Source: Ipomoea triloba (lineage: Eukaryota > Streptophyta > Magnoliopsida > Solanales > Convolvulaceae). Taken from it: a stretch of 64,000 nucleotides of DNA. The DNA lies in the NCBI RefSeq assembly GCF_003576645.1, contig NC_044922.1, positions 19,165,189 through 19,229,188 on the forward strand. Direction: 5' to 3'. The stretch's first letter is position 1, and the number at the start of each line of letters is the position of its first letter. Made by a program: the position numbers and the translations under genes. Positions 48,366-61,600 of the stretch are shown here, piece after piece. Below the pieces are notes generated by a model. It saw only the letters and a list, made by a program, of their open reading frames with translations. It was not told the DNA's origin and ran no database searches.

Positions 48366-48627
48366 AATCATTATTGCATGGACCATGGTCCACAGGGCTG
48401 TGTGGACCAAAAATAAAAAGCACATTATTTTTGTATTGAAGGTACATTATTTTTATACTGTAAGTACATTATTTTAGGGTACATTATTTTTGTACTGAAG
48501 GTACATTATTTGATATATACTGTCAAATAATGTACTTACAGTACAAAAATAATGTACCTTCAGTATAAAAATAATGTACTTTTTATTTTTAACTGTGTGG
48601 ACCATGGTCCATGCAATAATTTGCCAA
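48366..48627. mobile_element. Mutator-type foldback MITE upstream of FBX-F
   Basis: The inverted ends ATTATTGCATGGACCATGG / CCATGGTCCATGCAATAAT extend into complementary arms made of GTACATTATTTTTGTA repeats. A 9-bp duplication, ACGGAACGC / ACGGAATGC (48357-48365 and 48628-48636), flanks it. Its ends resemble those of the 24036-24681 element. It lies in the promoter region of the one intact FBX gene. Confidence 0.8.
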
Positions 48628-48765
48628 ACGGAATGCTATTTCTCTTACGTTTTTTAAAGGGTTAATTTCATCGGAATTGTTTTATATTTGATGATAATGA
48701 TAATTCAAATTTAATTTTAAACTATTATTTTTGTTATTTAACATTTTAATTTATTATATTTTAAA

Positions 48766-49136
48766 GAAAAAAGAGTTAAATAAACCCCTAAATTTTATAC
48801 TAAAAGTCAATTAGGCACATAAACTTTTCAAAAGTGCAATTAAATCCTCAAAAGGTTATTTTTTGTCAAATAAGTCAAATTTATCGATAACTAGCAGGTT
48901 ATCGGTCAAAACTTACCGGAAAACATCACCATTGACCAAAAAGTCGCCTTCCCACGGAGAAGGCGGCCAGAAATGTCATCGGACTGATGCAAATGACCCG
49001 TAATAACAGGTCATTTATCGATTTTTGATTTATTGCCTCAATTTGACATGTTTGTGGGTTTAATTGCACTTTTGAAAAGTTAGGTGTCTAATTGACTTTT
49101 GGTATAAACTTTAGGGGCCTATTTAACTATTTTCTC
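48766..49136. mobile_element. Mutator-type MITE (371 bp)
   Basis: The 9-bp duplication TATTTTAAA (48757-48765 and 49137-49145) flanks inverted ends GAAAAAAGAGTTAAATA / TATTTAACTATTTTCTC. The arms share AAAAGTCAATTAG and CTTTTCAAAAGTGCAATTAA. It is inserted in the duplicated upstream flank; the flanks of FBX-E and of the 42-kb fragment lack it. Confidence 0.85.
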
Positions 49137-49346
49137 TATTTTAAATATTTTGTCATTCCCATAACTTTTACGAAAAAAATCTCATTTTAGACAAGGTTAT
49201 TTTCATCTTTTCAATTTTTTAATATTTTATAAGTTAATTCCAACGAAGGTCCTTATCAATTTATAGTCAACATTCAACAACTTACTTTATCAAATATATA
49301 ATTGGAAAAATGTATTTTTCCCATCCATCAATTGTTCATTGTTAGT

Positions 49347-50280
49347 GTCACACCCTACTTCTAGGACATGACCCGGCCGTATCGTTACGTGAAAACCTGT
49401 AACAATACGAAGCCTAATCGTACATACCTTTTGGAATCTCCATAATAACACTTGAAAATTGTCAGAACATAATCAACTAGTTCTTCCCAAAAACTCATCA
49501 AATCCAATATCAAATATTTACAATCAAGAGTAATATGTCCAAAATGCATCACAAGCACCAAAACCAAGCACACTGGTTTATCAAAAATACAAAATGTCAA
49601 AGGGAGTATCCAAATAAACAAAAACCTATGATAAGCTCCAATACTAGGACTAAGTCTCCTAGTTTCAAAATTCACCTTCGAGACCCCACCACTTGTGCTC
49701 ATGCTATTCACATGTCCTTAACTACTCTGAAACATGAGGAAAAAATACAAATAATGAGCTAATGCCTAGTAAGTGGTACTTTGATCTTCTCAACCCCGGA
49801 TCAAGTAGCCTTAATAAAATACAATAAGCTTTAGAGTAATTAATAGGTGAAAATCGTAATATAATTCCATCATACTATACACAGGTTCTCCAAAATAGAA
49901 ACTTTAGCTTTAGCTACATGGGCATCAACATTATTTCATAACACAATACTTTCAAGATGTCAAATCATTCTTTAACCCATGACTCATTGGCAACCTACCA
50001 CCACCGTTATACCTTGTGGCACAGGCCATTATTGGTATAATGGCCTATAAAGACTCGACGATTCGGAATGAGCCAGGCTTGACGATTCGGAATGAGCATT
50101 TAGGAACGTTCCAAGCCGAACAAAACAAACAACAAATTGTAGGTTGCCTCATGAGTTTGATGAAACATTCAAAATAATTCTTATAATCAAATAGCCCATT
50201 GTAGCCAAAAATCATTCCTATGATATTGACATATTGTTATGAACATGCTTTTTGAATTTTTATAGGGTATTTTTTTTTTT
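49347..50280. mobile_element. LTR-like sequence starting TGTCACACCC
   Basis: Begins abruptly with TGTCACACCCTACTTCTAGG, a start common in Ty3/gypsy LTRs, at a point where the duplicated flank of FBX-E continues differently (after TTGTTAG). The right end and target duplication were not found. No retroelement protein is visible. Confidence 0.4.
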
Positions 50281-50474
50281 GAAGTCAGTATAGGGTATTT
50301 AATATGTCCCGAGGTTATCATTTTAGCTTATTTTGTCTAAGGATTGTGTTCCCATAATGTGATTATGAATGCAAGGTGAGGGGGTGGAGTCACCATCTTT
50401 CTATTTAAAATAATACAGATTATGAATTGCTTTTGTTAATTTCTTTTTTTTATTTATTAATGGATTTATAAACT

Positions 50475-51241
<767 letters not shown>

Positions 51242-51245
<4 letters not shown>

Positions 51246-51430
51246 AAAATAATCCCACAAACCATAGAAAAGGAAAAGAAAGAGGGGATCCAAGTCGAGC
51301 GACACACTCTTTCCTTAAAATCGATCTTAAAATATATATATATCTTAAAATAATCCCACAAACCAGAGAAAAGGAAAAGGAAGAGGGGATTCAAGTCGAG
51401 CTACGCACTCTTTCCTTAAAATCGATTTGC
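51242..51430. repeat. ~100-bp tandem duplication
   Basis: Two copies of a unit containing TAATCCCACAAACC, GGAAAAGGAAGAGGGGAT and CACTCTTTCCTTAAAATCGA (51242-51330 and 51343-51430), joined by a short TA run. Confidence 0.85.
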
Positions 51431-52430
51431 TACCTCCCGAGGTGCTAGGAGCATTGTAACGTCAGTCTCCCGTGATAAAATGGATCAATGATAATTGAGT
51501 TTGAGCACTCAAATTCTAGACCATCGACAAACTAGAACAAGCTTAAACAAAAACTTTTTGGAATGTGCTGGCAGAGATTTTGGAGGACGATAGCGTAAGG
51601 AAGGAAAAAGAAAATTTTCATGTCTTGTCAAATTCTGCCAGGCACCAAGTTTTACATAATTGGATTGAACGATAGGGTTTATACAATTTGAATGCTAACT
51701 TGCTACTCATTTATTCGCTTTGAATTCATATTTTAGAAATTTAGTATTTAAGCAATACAATTTGAATCTGAATTTTGAATTATTGTTCTTATTTCTACTT
51801 TTGATTACCAAGTCCACCAGTTTAAAGATTATGTTTTAGTTTTAAATTTTTTTTAAAAATCATGTTTTAGTTTTAATTTATTTGCTCTTTAATTCGCATA
51901 TTTAAAGTTATCTGATTATGTAGGAGAGAGATATAATATAATCAATGAACTTTTGGTAAAGATTCTTGAAAATATATATTTCTTCTTTGACTACACTTAC
52001 AATTATGATGGTTACGTGTGGTGGATTTTATGTAATCATTGAAATTGTCATGTAGCACAATGGACCTATGTGAAAATTTGAGTTTCTTGATGATGATGAG
52101 GCATGCCCGGTTATGGAGGATAATAGTCCATTGTATGACATTGATAACTTGTAATATTTTGTCACACAAAAAGAAGCTTGTGAAATGCGCCTTAACATTG
52201 TTAGATGAACTAATTTATGCAAGAAAAAAAAATGATAATTGAAGTAATTTGTTAACAAAAACAAATAAAGGAACATAAAATTCTTGCCCACAATGCTTGC
52301 TAATTACAAATACTTGATGCTGAACAACTTAGAAAACATTTCAACTTCCAACACAACTATTGCTTACATTTATAAGTTGCACCCAAATTGAACCCCCATG
52401 GAGATTCATTACACTAAGTTTGTGAAAGGC
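51431..52430. other. AT-rich region, no supported gene
   Basis: Short frames only. 52250-52430 matches 46480-46680 downstream of FBX-F (TTGCCCACAATGCTTGCT, TGAACAACTTAGAAAACATT), so it is the duplicated 3' flank of the FBX unit. Confidence 0.5.
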
Positions 52431-52439
52431 TAAAGCAAT

Positions 52440-53919
52440 GTATGATACCGGTCAATCCATATGCATAGAATCATTGTCATTGTCCGTGTCCGTGCAGGCA
52501 ATATGTGCGTTTGAAGATGCACGAGGAAGCATTCCAACTTCCATTGAATTTTTCTCACCTCGGGGGAATTTATACCCCAAAACTTCACAACAAATCTCTG
52601 CAGCGCAGGAGATTTTGAGTGCAACATTTTTATAAAAAGCATTTTGAGTGCAGATTCACAGTATGATTCAATCTTGATTGTGTTAAACATCTTTAGCTCC
52701 TGAATACTATTTTGATCCTCCAAAAGCCTTGAAGCAGCTTCTTTGTCATCCTCTTAAGCTAACTATAACATAACAAGAAATGAAAGACAAGCACAACTGT
52801 GAGGACATTTGAAAAAGCAAAGCAAGAAGAATCACACGACACATGATAGATTGCCAAATATATACTCAACCTCCTCCGCCAAAATACACAGTTCACATAG
52901 GTTAGGACATTTTCTAAGCAATTGCATAGCAAAGACAAGATGCTTCTGACGACCAAAATTTAATTCATATAGCTTCATCACTTGCAGATTTATTGCAGTT
53001 GAAAACATAGATGCATCCATACGCTTGAAAAAATAGCAATCAAGAAACAAAATTACTTTAACAACCCAAAAGGTAAAGAATTATATCTATCCATCAATTA
53101 AAATGAGTTAGGTTCTCACCATCAACGAATAGCTACACAAACAAAGAGTCTTAATAACTTTCAAATGTGGTGCCAACCATCTCGACTCAACCAGATTTTT
53201 AATAGAACAAATAACAGACAAGATTTCAAGCTTTGGAAATTGGAAGGCTTATCTCAAACTTATAGATTCCTTCACAATACTTGAAAGACAGCTTCTAAAT
53301 ACTAATAATAGGGGCAATTCCATTGACACTGTGCTTAAATTTAACATGCAAGAACGCTGAAGTGACATTGAAAAATATATCACAAGCATTTACAGGCAAA
53401 TCAATAAAGAGAGCTTGGACTATCAGTTGCTTAATTGTCCTGCAAGAGAGTAAACAAAATGGCAGCTTATAACACTTGGTGAAACTTTCTAAAGATATGT
53501 TAAGTTCCTCCACATTATTTCTTGAAAAAAAAAAAGGCACCACCTATCAAAATTAGACTACTGCGGTTGACAATCATCACCGAACATCTGTAGAGTAAAT
53601 TTCTTGATTGGCCCAGCACGAAAAAGAGGATATTATTAATTATTTTCACGAGGGTTCTACCTTCATCATCTTGGCACTGTTGGACACTTTCCAAGAATTC
53701 ATCATCGAATGCAAGCTGCCCATGCAGCTGCAACCAAACATGATTCCAGTGCCTTGAGAGCAGAGTAGTTTTGGCGACATCTCGGGTGGGCAAACACTCC
53801 AAAATTCTGTCCTTTACCTCTACCGGCAGCTCACTTATTAAATCCCTACAGGCAGCTCACTTATTAAATCCCTACTTGCATCAGGTACGGTTTTAAGTCG
53901 CGCGCCGACGTCGAGCCAT
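52440..53919 (-). pseudogene. FBX-G: F-box/LRR/FBD pseudogene
   Basis: ATG 53919 is followed within eight codons by a stop, owing to extra bases in CGGCGCGCGAC. A 26-bp tandem duplication (about 53825-53876) then shifts the frame again at ISELP. The F-box rest (ECLPTRDVAKTTLLSRHWNHVW) is open, then frames change near 53625 (lost base before the PVKKF equivalent), in the poly-A at 53522-53532, and later. Exon 1 ends at 53120. Exon 2, 53023-52871, is intact (MDASMFSTAINLQVMKLYEL ... CPNLCELCI). Exon 3 from 52762 has an early stop and a frameshift near 52525 just before the PRAS motif. Layout and flanks match FBX-F, so these two are recent duplicates. Confidence 0.85.
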
Positions 53920-54047
53920 TAAATTGAAAGAACAAAAGCTAAAATTGAAAGAACAAAATTAAAGCTAAAACCGTTCGGCTGAGTCGTAGGGCAGATTGTC
54001 GAACTAATTTTACATTATATATCTATTTTTTTATGTAGTATTTTCTT

Positions 54048-54170
54048 CTCCCAAAAGGTTGAATCCCCAACCCCGGCCAGACCTTTGCTCACTGCCGCTG
54101 GTGAGACGCAATCCCTGGTCTCTTCTCCAAAACTTCACCTATGTGACCAGTTGAGCTGTCATGCAGGCTC
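54048..54170 (-). mobile_element. Possible second SINE family member
   Basis: On the minus strand, CAGCTCAACTGGTCACATAG is box-A-like and GGGGATTCAACCT is box-B-like. Just beyond, 54180-54270 has two antisense copies of ATTGACTCTTTGTGCTTTAG, the body phrase of the SINEs at 5713 and 45173. It may be a composite of two fragments. Confidence 0.45.
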
Positions 54171-54302
54171 ATAATTATTTTCTCACTCTACTAAAGCACA
54201 AAGAGTCAATATCTTTTCATAATTACTTTCCCACTCTACTAAAGCACAAAAAGTCAATATTGATTTCACTAAGGCTCAAACTCATAACATCTCATATATC
54301 TA

Positions 54303-54327
54303 TTTATTTAAATAAATAAATAAATAA

Positions 54328-54372
<45 letters not shown>
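54303..54372. repeat. (AAAT)n/(TA)n microsatellite
   Basis: AAAT units passing into TA repeats. The DNA on to 54800 is very AT-rich and shows no gene. Confidence 0.9.
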
Positions 54373-54376
<4 letters not shown>

Positions 54377-54832
54377 ATTAATTAATACAACTCATTGTAA
54401 CTTTATATAAATATTAATATATTTATATAGTTAATATAAAGTTTATATATTACATAAACTATGTAAAATTATAAACATTTTGTAAACTTTATAACTTAAT
54501 AATATTATATTTATCAAATAAAAACTTTACATATAAATTATATTAGTGTTAAATATAAATTAAAATTATATTACATAATTATCTAAACATACATTATATA
54601 AAAAGCACACATGAACTTTATTTAAAATGTTTATTGTGTTTAGTTGGTAAAGGTTTTAGTGTTTAATTTAACTAGAAAGGTTTAAGGTATGTTTTAAGTT
54701 ATACAAATAGTCAAAAATATTGTTAAACAAAATATTTAATTTATTAATAAAAATGGGTTGGCCCATTTAGCCCACCATCCCGTGCTTAGTCGGGTTGGGC
54801 TAAAAATTCAAACCTGAATAGGTAACGTGTCG

Positions 54833-56033
54833 CACTACAAAAAAACGCGAAAATAGCAACGGAAAAATCCGTAGCTATAAAGGAAAAAATTTGTCATTAT
54901 TCACTTTAGCGACGGACGGTAAAAGTGGCGTCGCTAAAGTGTTGCGACGCATTCTAAGTCCGTCGCTATTTCCTCTCCGCGACAATTTGAATGACAAAAT
55001 TTGCAAGGGAATAGCGGCAAAAATATTCGTCGCTAAATTTAATAACGGATATTTCCGTTGCTATTTCGTTGTCATTCTTTGTTATTAGAAGGTATTTGCT
55101 ACGGTTTTTGTCGGCCACTAAATTTTTTATATTTAAAAATTCTACCTGCTAATTAATATCCCAAACCTGTATTAAACCTATAATATAGCAATTCAATAGT
55201 ATAATTGCAAAATATATTATATTAAGAAATTCATACTCAATAACAAAAACAAAAGTATTGTTTTCGATAGATCAATACAGAGATGAAAATTTTAAACATA
55301 AATGCCACTAAATTGGCATTAAAATAAATAAATCTTTTACAAGAGCTCACAAGAAGAGCAAGAAAGTTACCCTATCTAAACCAACACTAATACACTATTG
55401 TTAGCTTTCCGGTTTGATTTTTTGCATTAGTTTCAAATCAAGTCGCAATCGACCATATTCCTTCTGCGTTTCTTTTAGTTGCTTGCAAATGAGAACAACC
55501 TGCAAAATACAAATGAATGTAGCAATATAAGGCATGTGTAGAATGCAAGTTGGAAGACCAAAGTTAAAAATGAATGTAGCAATATAGACTGAAATGAGAA
55601 TGGTAACACTTCTAAGAAGATGGTGGCAATTTGTTAATAAGGCAAGTGTGTGTCCTTTACTACATATATGATTTCAAAAGGCATGGAAAAAGAAAATTGC
55701 TATGTAAAATAGGTCGCAGCTTTGAGCAGCAGGATGTGAGAATATGTTAAGAAAATCGCTATGTAATTGGTTTAGGGTTAGGAGATCCTTGAGAATATAG
55801 CGACGGATCCATAATTCCGTCGCTAGACTTAACAAATTCGACAACTGCGATGTAAATCTAGTGACGGATATTTAAATTCGTAGCTAGATTGTTTTTTTTT
55901 TAAAATAAGATTTATTAGTTTAGTGACGGATATCTTAATCCGTCGCTAGAATCTTTAAAAACTTGTTTGTAAATGTAGCGACTGAAGGAGAATCCATCGC
56001 TAAATTATTCTTAAAAATATCATTATATAAATT
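54833..56033. mobile_element. CACTA element, left end and subterminal arrays, cut by copia
   Basis: Starts CACTACAAAAAAACGCG. Both its left part (54850-55110) and right part (55795-56003) are full of inverted AGCGACGGA...TCCGTCGCT motifs, the expected transposase-binding subterminal repeats. The inner 55140-55790 is AT-rich without a transposase. The matching TAGTG end is not seen because a SIRE-type copia element starts at 56034. Total length is unknown. Confidence 0.75.
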
Positions 56034-58388
56034 TGTTGGTCCCAAGGGGATGGGGTACAAGTCTAGAGGGGGGGGGGTGAATAGACTTGTATAAGATTTT
56101 GCAAATCTTTTCGACCTCTCGTGTGTATTGAACGTAGGATGTTTAGGTTCGATACCTCACGAGGTGAAGACAAAGTTTTATGCGCAGCGGAAATGTTATC
56201 CCCTTTTAGTTAGCACGAGTTTGGGTTAGTTCNNNNNNNNNNNNNNNNNNNNNNNNNNNNNNNNNNNNNNNNNNNNNNNNNNNNNNNNNNNNNNNNNNNN
56301 NNNNNNNNNNNNNNNNNNNNNNNNNNNNNNNNNNNNNNNNNNNNNNNNNNNNNNNNNNNNNNNNNNNNNNNNNNNNNNNNNNNNNNNNNNNNNNNNNNNN
56401 NNNNNNNNNNNNNNNNNNNNNNNNNNNNNNNNNNNNNNNNNNNNNNNNNNNNNNNNNNNNNNNNNNNNNNNNNNNNNNNNNNNNNNNNNNNNNNNNNNNN
56501 NNNNNNNNNNNNNNNNNNNNNNNNNNNNNNNNNNNNNNNNNNNNNNNNNNNNNNNNNNNNNNNNNNNNNNNNNNNNNNNNNNNNNNNNNNNNNNNNNNNN
56601 NNNNNNNNNNNNNNNNNNNNNNNNNNNNNNNNNNNNNNNNNNNNNNNNNNNNNNNNNNNNNNNNNNNNNNNNNNNNNNNNNNNNNNNNNNNNNNNNNNNN
56701 NNNNNNNNNNNNNNNNNNNNNNNNNNNNNNNNNNNNNNNNNNNNNNNNNNNNNNNNNNNNNNNNNNNNNNNNNNNNNNNNNNNNNNNNNNNNNNNNNNNN
56801 NNNNNNNNNNNNNNNNNNNNNNNNNNNNNNNNNNNNNNNNNNNNNNNNNNNNNNNNNNNNNNNNNNNNNNNNNNNNNNNNNNNNNNNNNNNNNNNNNNNN
56901 NNNNNNNNAGAGGTATGATTATATGCAGTGCAATCGAGAAGTTAGCGAGAGATAAAAGCAGAAAGTAAGTGCAAGAGAGATTTTTAAGTGGTTCGGCCAA
57001 CCCGCCTACTTCCACTCTTCTTCCAGAAACTCCCTGGAAGGATTGCACTAAAAACTTCCCTTTCTAGTACAATAACGAGCGCTTGAGCTTTGATCACCAA
57101 GCCCGCCTCAAGCCTCAGGTTTTTCGCCCCGCTTCCAGTTACTCCACCTCTCGAGCACTTGACCTTTGATCACCAAGCCCGCGTCAAGCCTCAGGTTTCT
57201 TTCGCTCGGACAGCTGCCAGGATACTCCGCCTCCCTCGCTTAATCCAAAGCAAGATGTTGTTGATAGTCACAGTTGAATGTAACAATCTCCAATCTGACC
57301 ACAAGCTATCGTTGAATCAGCCTTGATGTAGAGCAGCTTTGGTCACCTTCTGGATGTATAACAGTTTAGCTTTGTAACTCTCTTCGAACACTAAGATGTG
57401 TTCTCTCGCTGTATTGAATATCAGGATGATATCCCAAGTTAAGCACTTTGCACTAGAACGTTTTATCAGACACCTCTTGTTAACCTTTTGAACCTCTTTT
57501 TCCTTACTTCCTTTTTTGTGTCTTTACGTCCTTATATATGAGAGTAGAGGAATAATTCCGTTGGAGGGAAAATTATTCCGTTTGAAATTTGTCTCCCATG
57601 CTGATCATGGGTCTTGCATATTTTCAGCATATTTCATGGAGTAGTGGTCTTGTAACTTGAGCCTTTTGTTTTGTAGTGAATATTCCATATTCCACTTTCT
57701 TGAGCTCATGCTTCCCTTGCTTCTTTTGGATCAAGTTCCTCTTTTTATGTTCCCATCATTCCTTGTTTGGGGAATCTGACCACTTCAGGATTGGTGCACT
57801 TCTTGACCGTTTGTGGTGGAGGTCTGACGTGTCATCCACTTCCGTCCATTTTGAAACCTCCCGCTCAGCACCTCTTCAATATTTTATCTCCATGATATTC
57901 TTCTTCTCCAAACTTAGAGTATTTGTCTGCACATGTTGACTAACATTCAGCCTCTTGGAGAAGTGCCGGTTTATCGAGACCATATAAGATGTCTCGATCA
58001 CTTGATGTTTCAATCCCATGTATCGAGAGGTCTATCTCTCGAATATTCTTTACGTCTCGAACTCGATAGGTATATCGAGAGGTCCTTACCTCTCGAACTT
58101 GGCTTGTGTCTCGAGACTTAGTTGATGTCTCGTAGACCCTTATTCCTCCAGAGTTGTCTCGTGCCTGCTTCTGATCTATCTGTTTGCTTACAACACGAAA
58201 ACTTCTAAGTTGTTCAAACAAGTTTACCTTAAGCTTAAATATTTCCCGAGTTGAGCTCACATTACCCGGTTGTATTTTCGCTCTTAGTTTACTTATCGAA
58301 CTTACATTGTTTTGCCTATGTATCGAGACTTGGGGATGCTTACTTAACAGTTGGTATCATCAAAACCTATTACATGATGTTCCTAACA
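56034..58388 (-). repeat. 3' LTR of the copia element
   Basis: On the minus strand it begins TGTTAGGAACATC directly after the polypurine tract and ends GGGACCAACA. Length is 2355 positions, including 676 N at 56233-56908. A TATA-like ATATATAAGGACG (minus strand, about 57526-57538) is the likely promoter. A unit with TTTGATCACCAAGCCCGC and TCAAGCCTCAGGTTT occurs twice (57090-57121 and 57162-57198). Confidence 0.85.
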
Positions 58389-58402
58389 ATTTCCCCCTTT
58401 TT
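58389..58402 (-). promoter_or_regulatory. Polypurine tract
   Basis: Minus strand AAAAAGGGGGAAAT immediately upstream of the LTR's TGTTAGG. It serves as the plus-strand primer in reverse transcription and fixes the LTR boundary. Confidence 0.85.
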
Positions 58403-58671
58403 GATGATGCCAACACTTATACTTACTTATATGGCTGATTTGAAAAAGAAAAAGCATTGATTTTATTTTCAGCGCATATGGTAAGTTTGACAACAATTCT
58501 ACTAAACATGAATAAGTAAACTCACGCAACACCCCCAACAGAAGATATATGTATTAAGATTAAGGGAATGTTTACATAACAGAGTTTAGTGGAAAAGATT
58601 TAAAGAAATAAGACCAAGAACAACATAAGTATCAATACATTGAAATAAGATGGAGTTTGGACCACGAGAGC

Positions 58672-61600
58672 TTACTTCTTGTTGCCTTTCCTTTTCTTGT
58701 TAATGGCTTCTCGTGTCTTGATGGGGTCTTTCGGATTTACCAGGCTTAAGTATTCATCTGTGACATCTAGATGCCTGTAGTTCCTGTAGGCTTCCCCCAC
58801 GAACTCACCATCAATTACTCCATCTTTCCACCAAGCAATGCATTCTTCTGGAGACATGTTGCTGTGTGTTGATATTCCAGTGATTTTCAGAAGCTTGAAT
58901 ATCTCCAGAGTCAGAATTTGTTCAGTGTCTTCTCTGTTCCCAAACTTAAAGTTTGTCATGAGAAGATCTATCTTCCTTTCTTCTTCTGACTGTCGTTCTT
59001 GTCTTTTTCTTCTTCTTTCTCTGTCCTCTTCTCTCCTTCTCTCCATTTCCAGTGTACGCTGGACCCTTAGGTTTTCTGCCTGTTTGGCATCCTCCACTGC
59101 TTTGCTCATGATTCTTGGTATTTTTGGAGGTGGTCCAGCTGGTTCACTTGCTGCCCTTTTCCTGCCCGTTGTATCCCCCTTCTTTTTCTCTTTATTTTCC
59201 CCCTTGTTGGCATCATCAGTGCGGGAGAGGAGGGTGGACATACCTTCGAAAATAGCTTGAAGTTGGGCAGGGACTTGGTTCGACAGGTCATCGAGTATGG
59301 CCTTCATCACATCCTGTCGAAGTTCACTGGAATATTGGAAGGCTCGCAGCTCTGCTCGCATCTCGGCTAATTCAGCCCTCGCACTTGCAGCCTCTGCTCT
59401 CAGTGGCTTTCCGTGCTGCATCCTCAGCCCATATCGCCTGTTCGAGAAGTTCGGCATGACGGCCTTGGGATTCACTTGTGCCATCAGCAGGCATTGCAGC
59501 ATTGCGGACCACAGCGAGTATTCTTTCGAGCTGAGCCATCTTCTGAGATTGATCAGCCATGAATTGACGCACTTCGCCAATGAAGACTTCTTCGGCCTGT
59601 TGATTATAGTCAGAAGCAGGAGATGAGGATCGAGAAGTACCTTTCGTTGGAGGGGACTTGGGTGCTTCCAGATTTCCACCCATGACTTGCAATTGCGAGT
59701 CCACCTCTCGACTGACTTCCTGAGGTTCAGCAGGGACACTGGGATCAGAGCTCGAAGGTAGCTCCATATCAGGTGCTTCCCGGTTTCCACCTGAGGGATG
59801 GATCACTTCTTGCTCTTCACCTCTCGAACCTGGAGCCTCAGCTTCAGCTGCTGGTAAGGTAGGATTGGCCAAGGTGGGAGTCTCTGCATCAGATGCTTCC
59901 CGGTTTCCATCTGATTGAGGTTCCCCCTCAACACTACCTCTCGAACCAGTACTGGGAACGTGATCATCTACTGGAGGAGTTGATTCATCGGCAGGTGCTT
60001 CCCGGTTTCCACCTTCTTGAACCTCAACTCTCGAACCAGCAGGGTTCTCCTCATTCTGCTCTTGTTGCTCACTTGTTTGCACTTCAGTATGCTCTGGTGA
60101 GTCTGGAATATCTATTATTTCAGGAGCAATTGGTGCACTCCACCTTTCCCTATTAACCATATCGATGGGAAAGCCTGGGAGTTGGAGCAACAGAATTTCA
60201 CCCTCTCGAACTGTCTGAGCTTCATCTGTTGCATTCGAGGGTGTGGACTCAGGTGGTGGCAGTAGTAAGACAGAGTTAGGTGCCACCTCATGTGCTTCAG
60301 AGGTCTCGGATTCACCTCTCGAAGCTACCTGGTCCTCTAGAGCAGATTCACTCACTTGGGACAAGGGGATTGCTGCAGTTGGAGTAGGAGTGTCAGCATC
60401 ATTTCGGGCAACCCCAGAGGTCTCTCCTGGACCTCTCGTGTGTTCTACACTTTGTCCCAAGGATAGTGCTGTGGCAAGCCTGATATCCTCTCGAAATTGA
60501 GCATCTAGTTCAGGATCTTCTTCAGGCTCGGCTTCATCTTCTTGTGCATCAACAGCTATGCCCTTTCCTTTGTCAGATCGACCAAGATTACTCCTGATTA
60601 CTTGCATCTCATGGGCACGGTTTTGAAGCTCGTCGGCTGGGATTTCAGTGAGATCTAACCAGTTTAGTGCAAATCGTTCCTCAGCCTCCATCTCTGCTGC
60701 TCTTGAGATCAATTGATCAAAGGGACCTGTTCTCCAGTTGATCCAGCGAAGTACTCTGGAGAAGTCGTCCAAACTCGATACATTCTCAACACTTTGATTC
60801 AGTCGAGATGTGATTTCAGCATTCAGCTCATCAGAGTCAGCAGGTAGGATTTCTGTTGCTGATGCACACTCCACAGCTTGTTCAGTTATCTCTCGAACAA
60901 CCGAGAGATCATGTGTCAACCCGTCATTCAGAAAAGCTTGCACTGGGTTCCTGACCACAGTGCCCTGACCATCAGCAGCCACCACACAATCTAGATCTTC
61001 AGCTGCTGGAATATCTACCTCTCGAACCACCTGTCGTGGTTCCTCAACAATACCCTGTACTGGATCACTGATCCCAGTACCTTCAACTTCTCGAGCCTCC
61101 TCTTGAGGCAAACCAACAGATTCATCACCGTCCTCAGTATCATCAACAGCAAGTATATCAACACTTAAAGTTCCTGACAGGGACTTGGTAGGGGGCACTC
61201 TCTCAACCTCAGTGGCCAGTGTAGCCTGAGGTTCCCCCTGGGCTTGTGCCCTGTCCTCAAATGGTACTTGTATAACGGACGGTGTCACCTCTCGAACCTG
61301 GGTGACAGCAGCAGTCTTGGTCCTCTTGGCCTTCCTTTTCAATTCAACCCTCTTGACTGGGGTGTCCAAAAGCTCGTCATCAGAGCGCTTCTCCTTAGCT
61401 GGGGCTTTCCTTTTGCCCCTTCCCTTAGGCTTTGAGGGTGAAGATGCATCCTTAGCACCTTTTGCCTTAGCTTGAGGTTTCGTTCTACCCATATAGGTAT
61501 TCCGATGAACCTCTCGCCCTTCCCTCAGTTCGAAGCCCTTCAGTCTCAATAGAAATTGAACAACAAAGCCAAAACCAACCTTTTTGTAGATTGTCAGGTC

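Noticed and set aside
56206..57048. 280-codon frame across 56206-57048
   Set aside because: Mostly N. It lies in the copia LTR.
59893..61435. Plus-strand frames of 60-110 codons opposite the env-position ORF
   Set aside because: Shadows of the minus-strand ORF's biased codon use.
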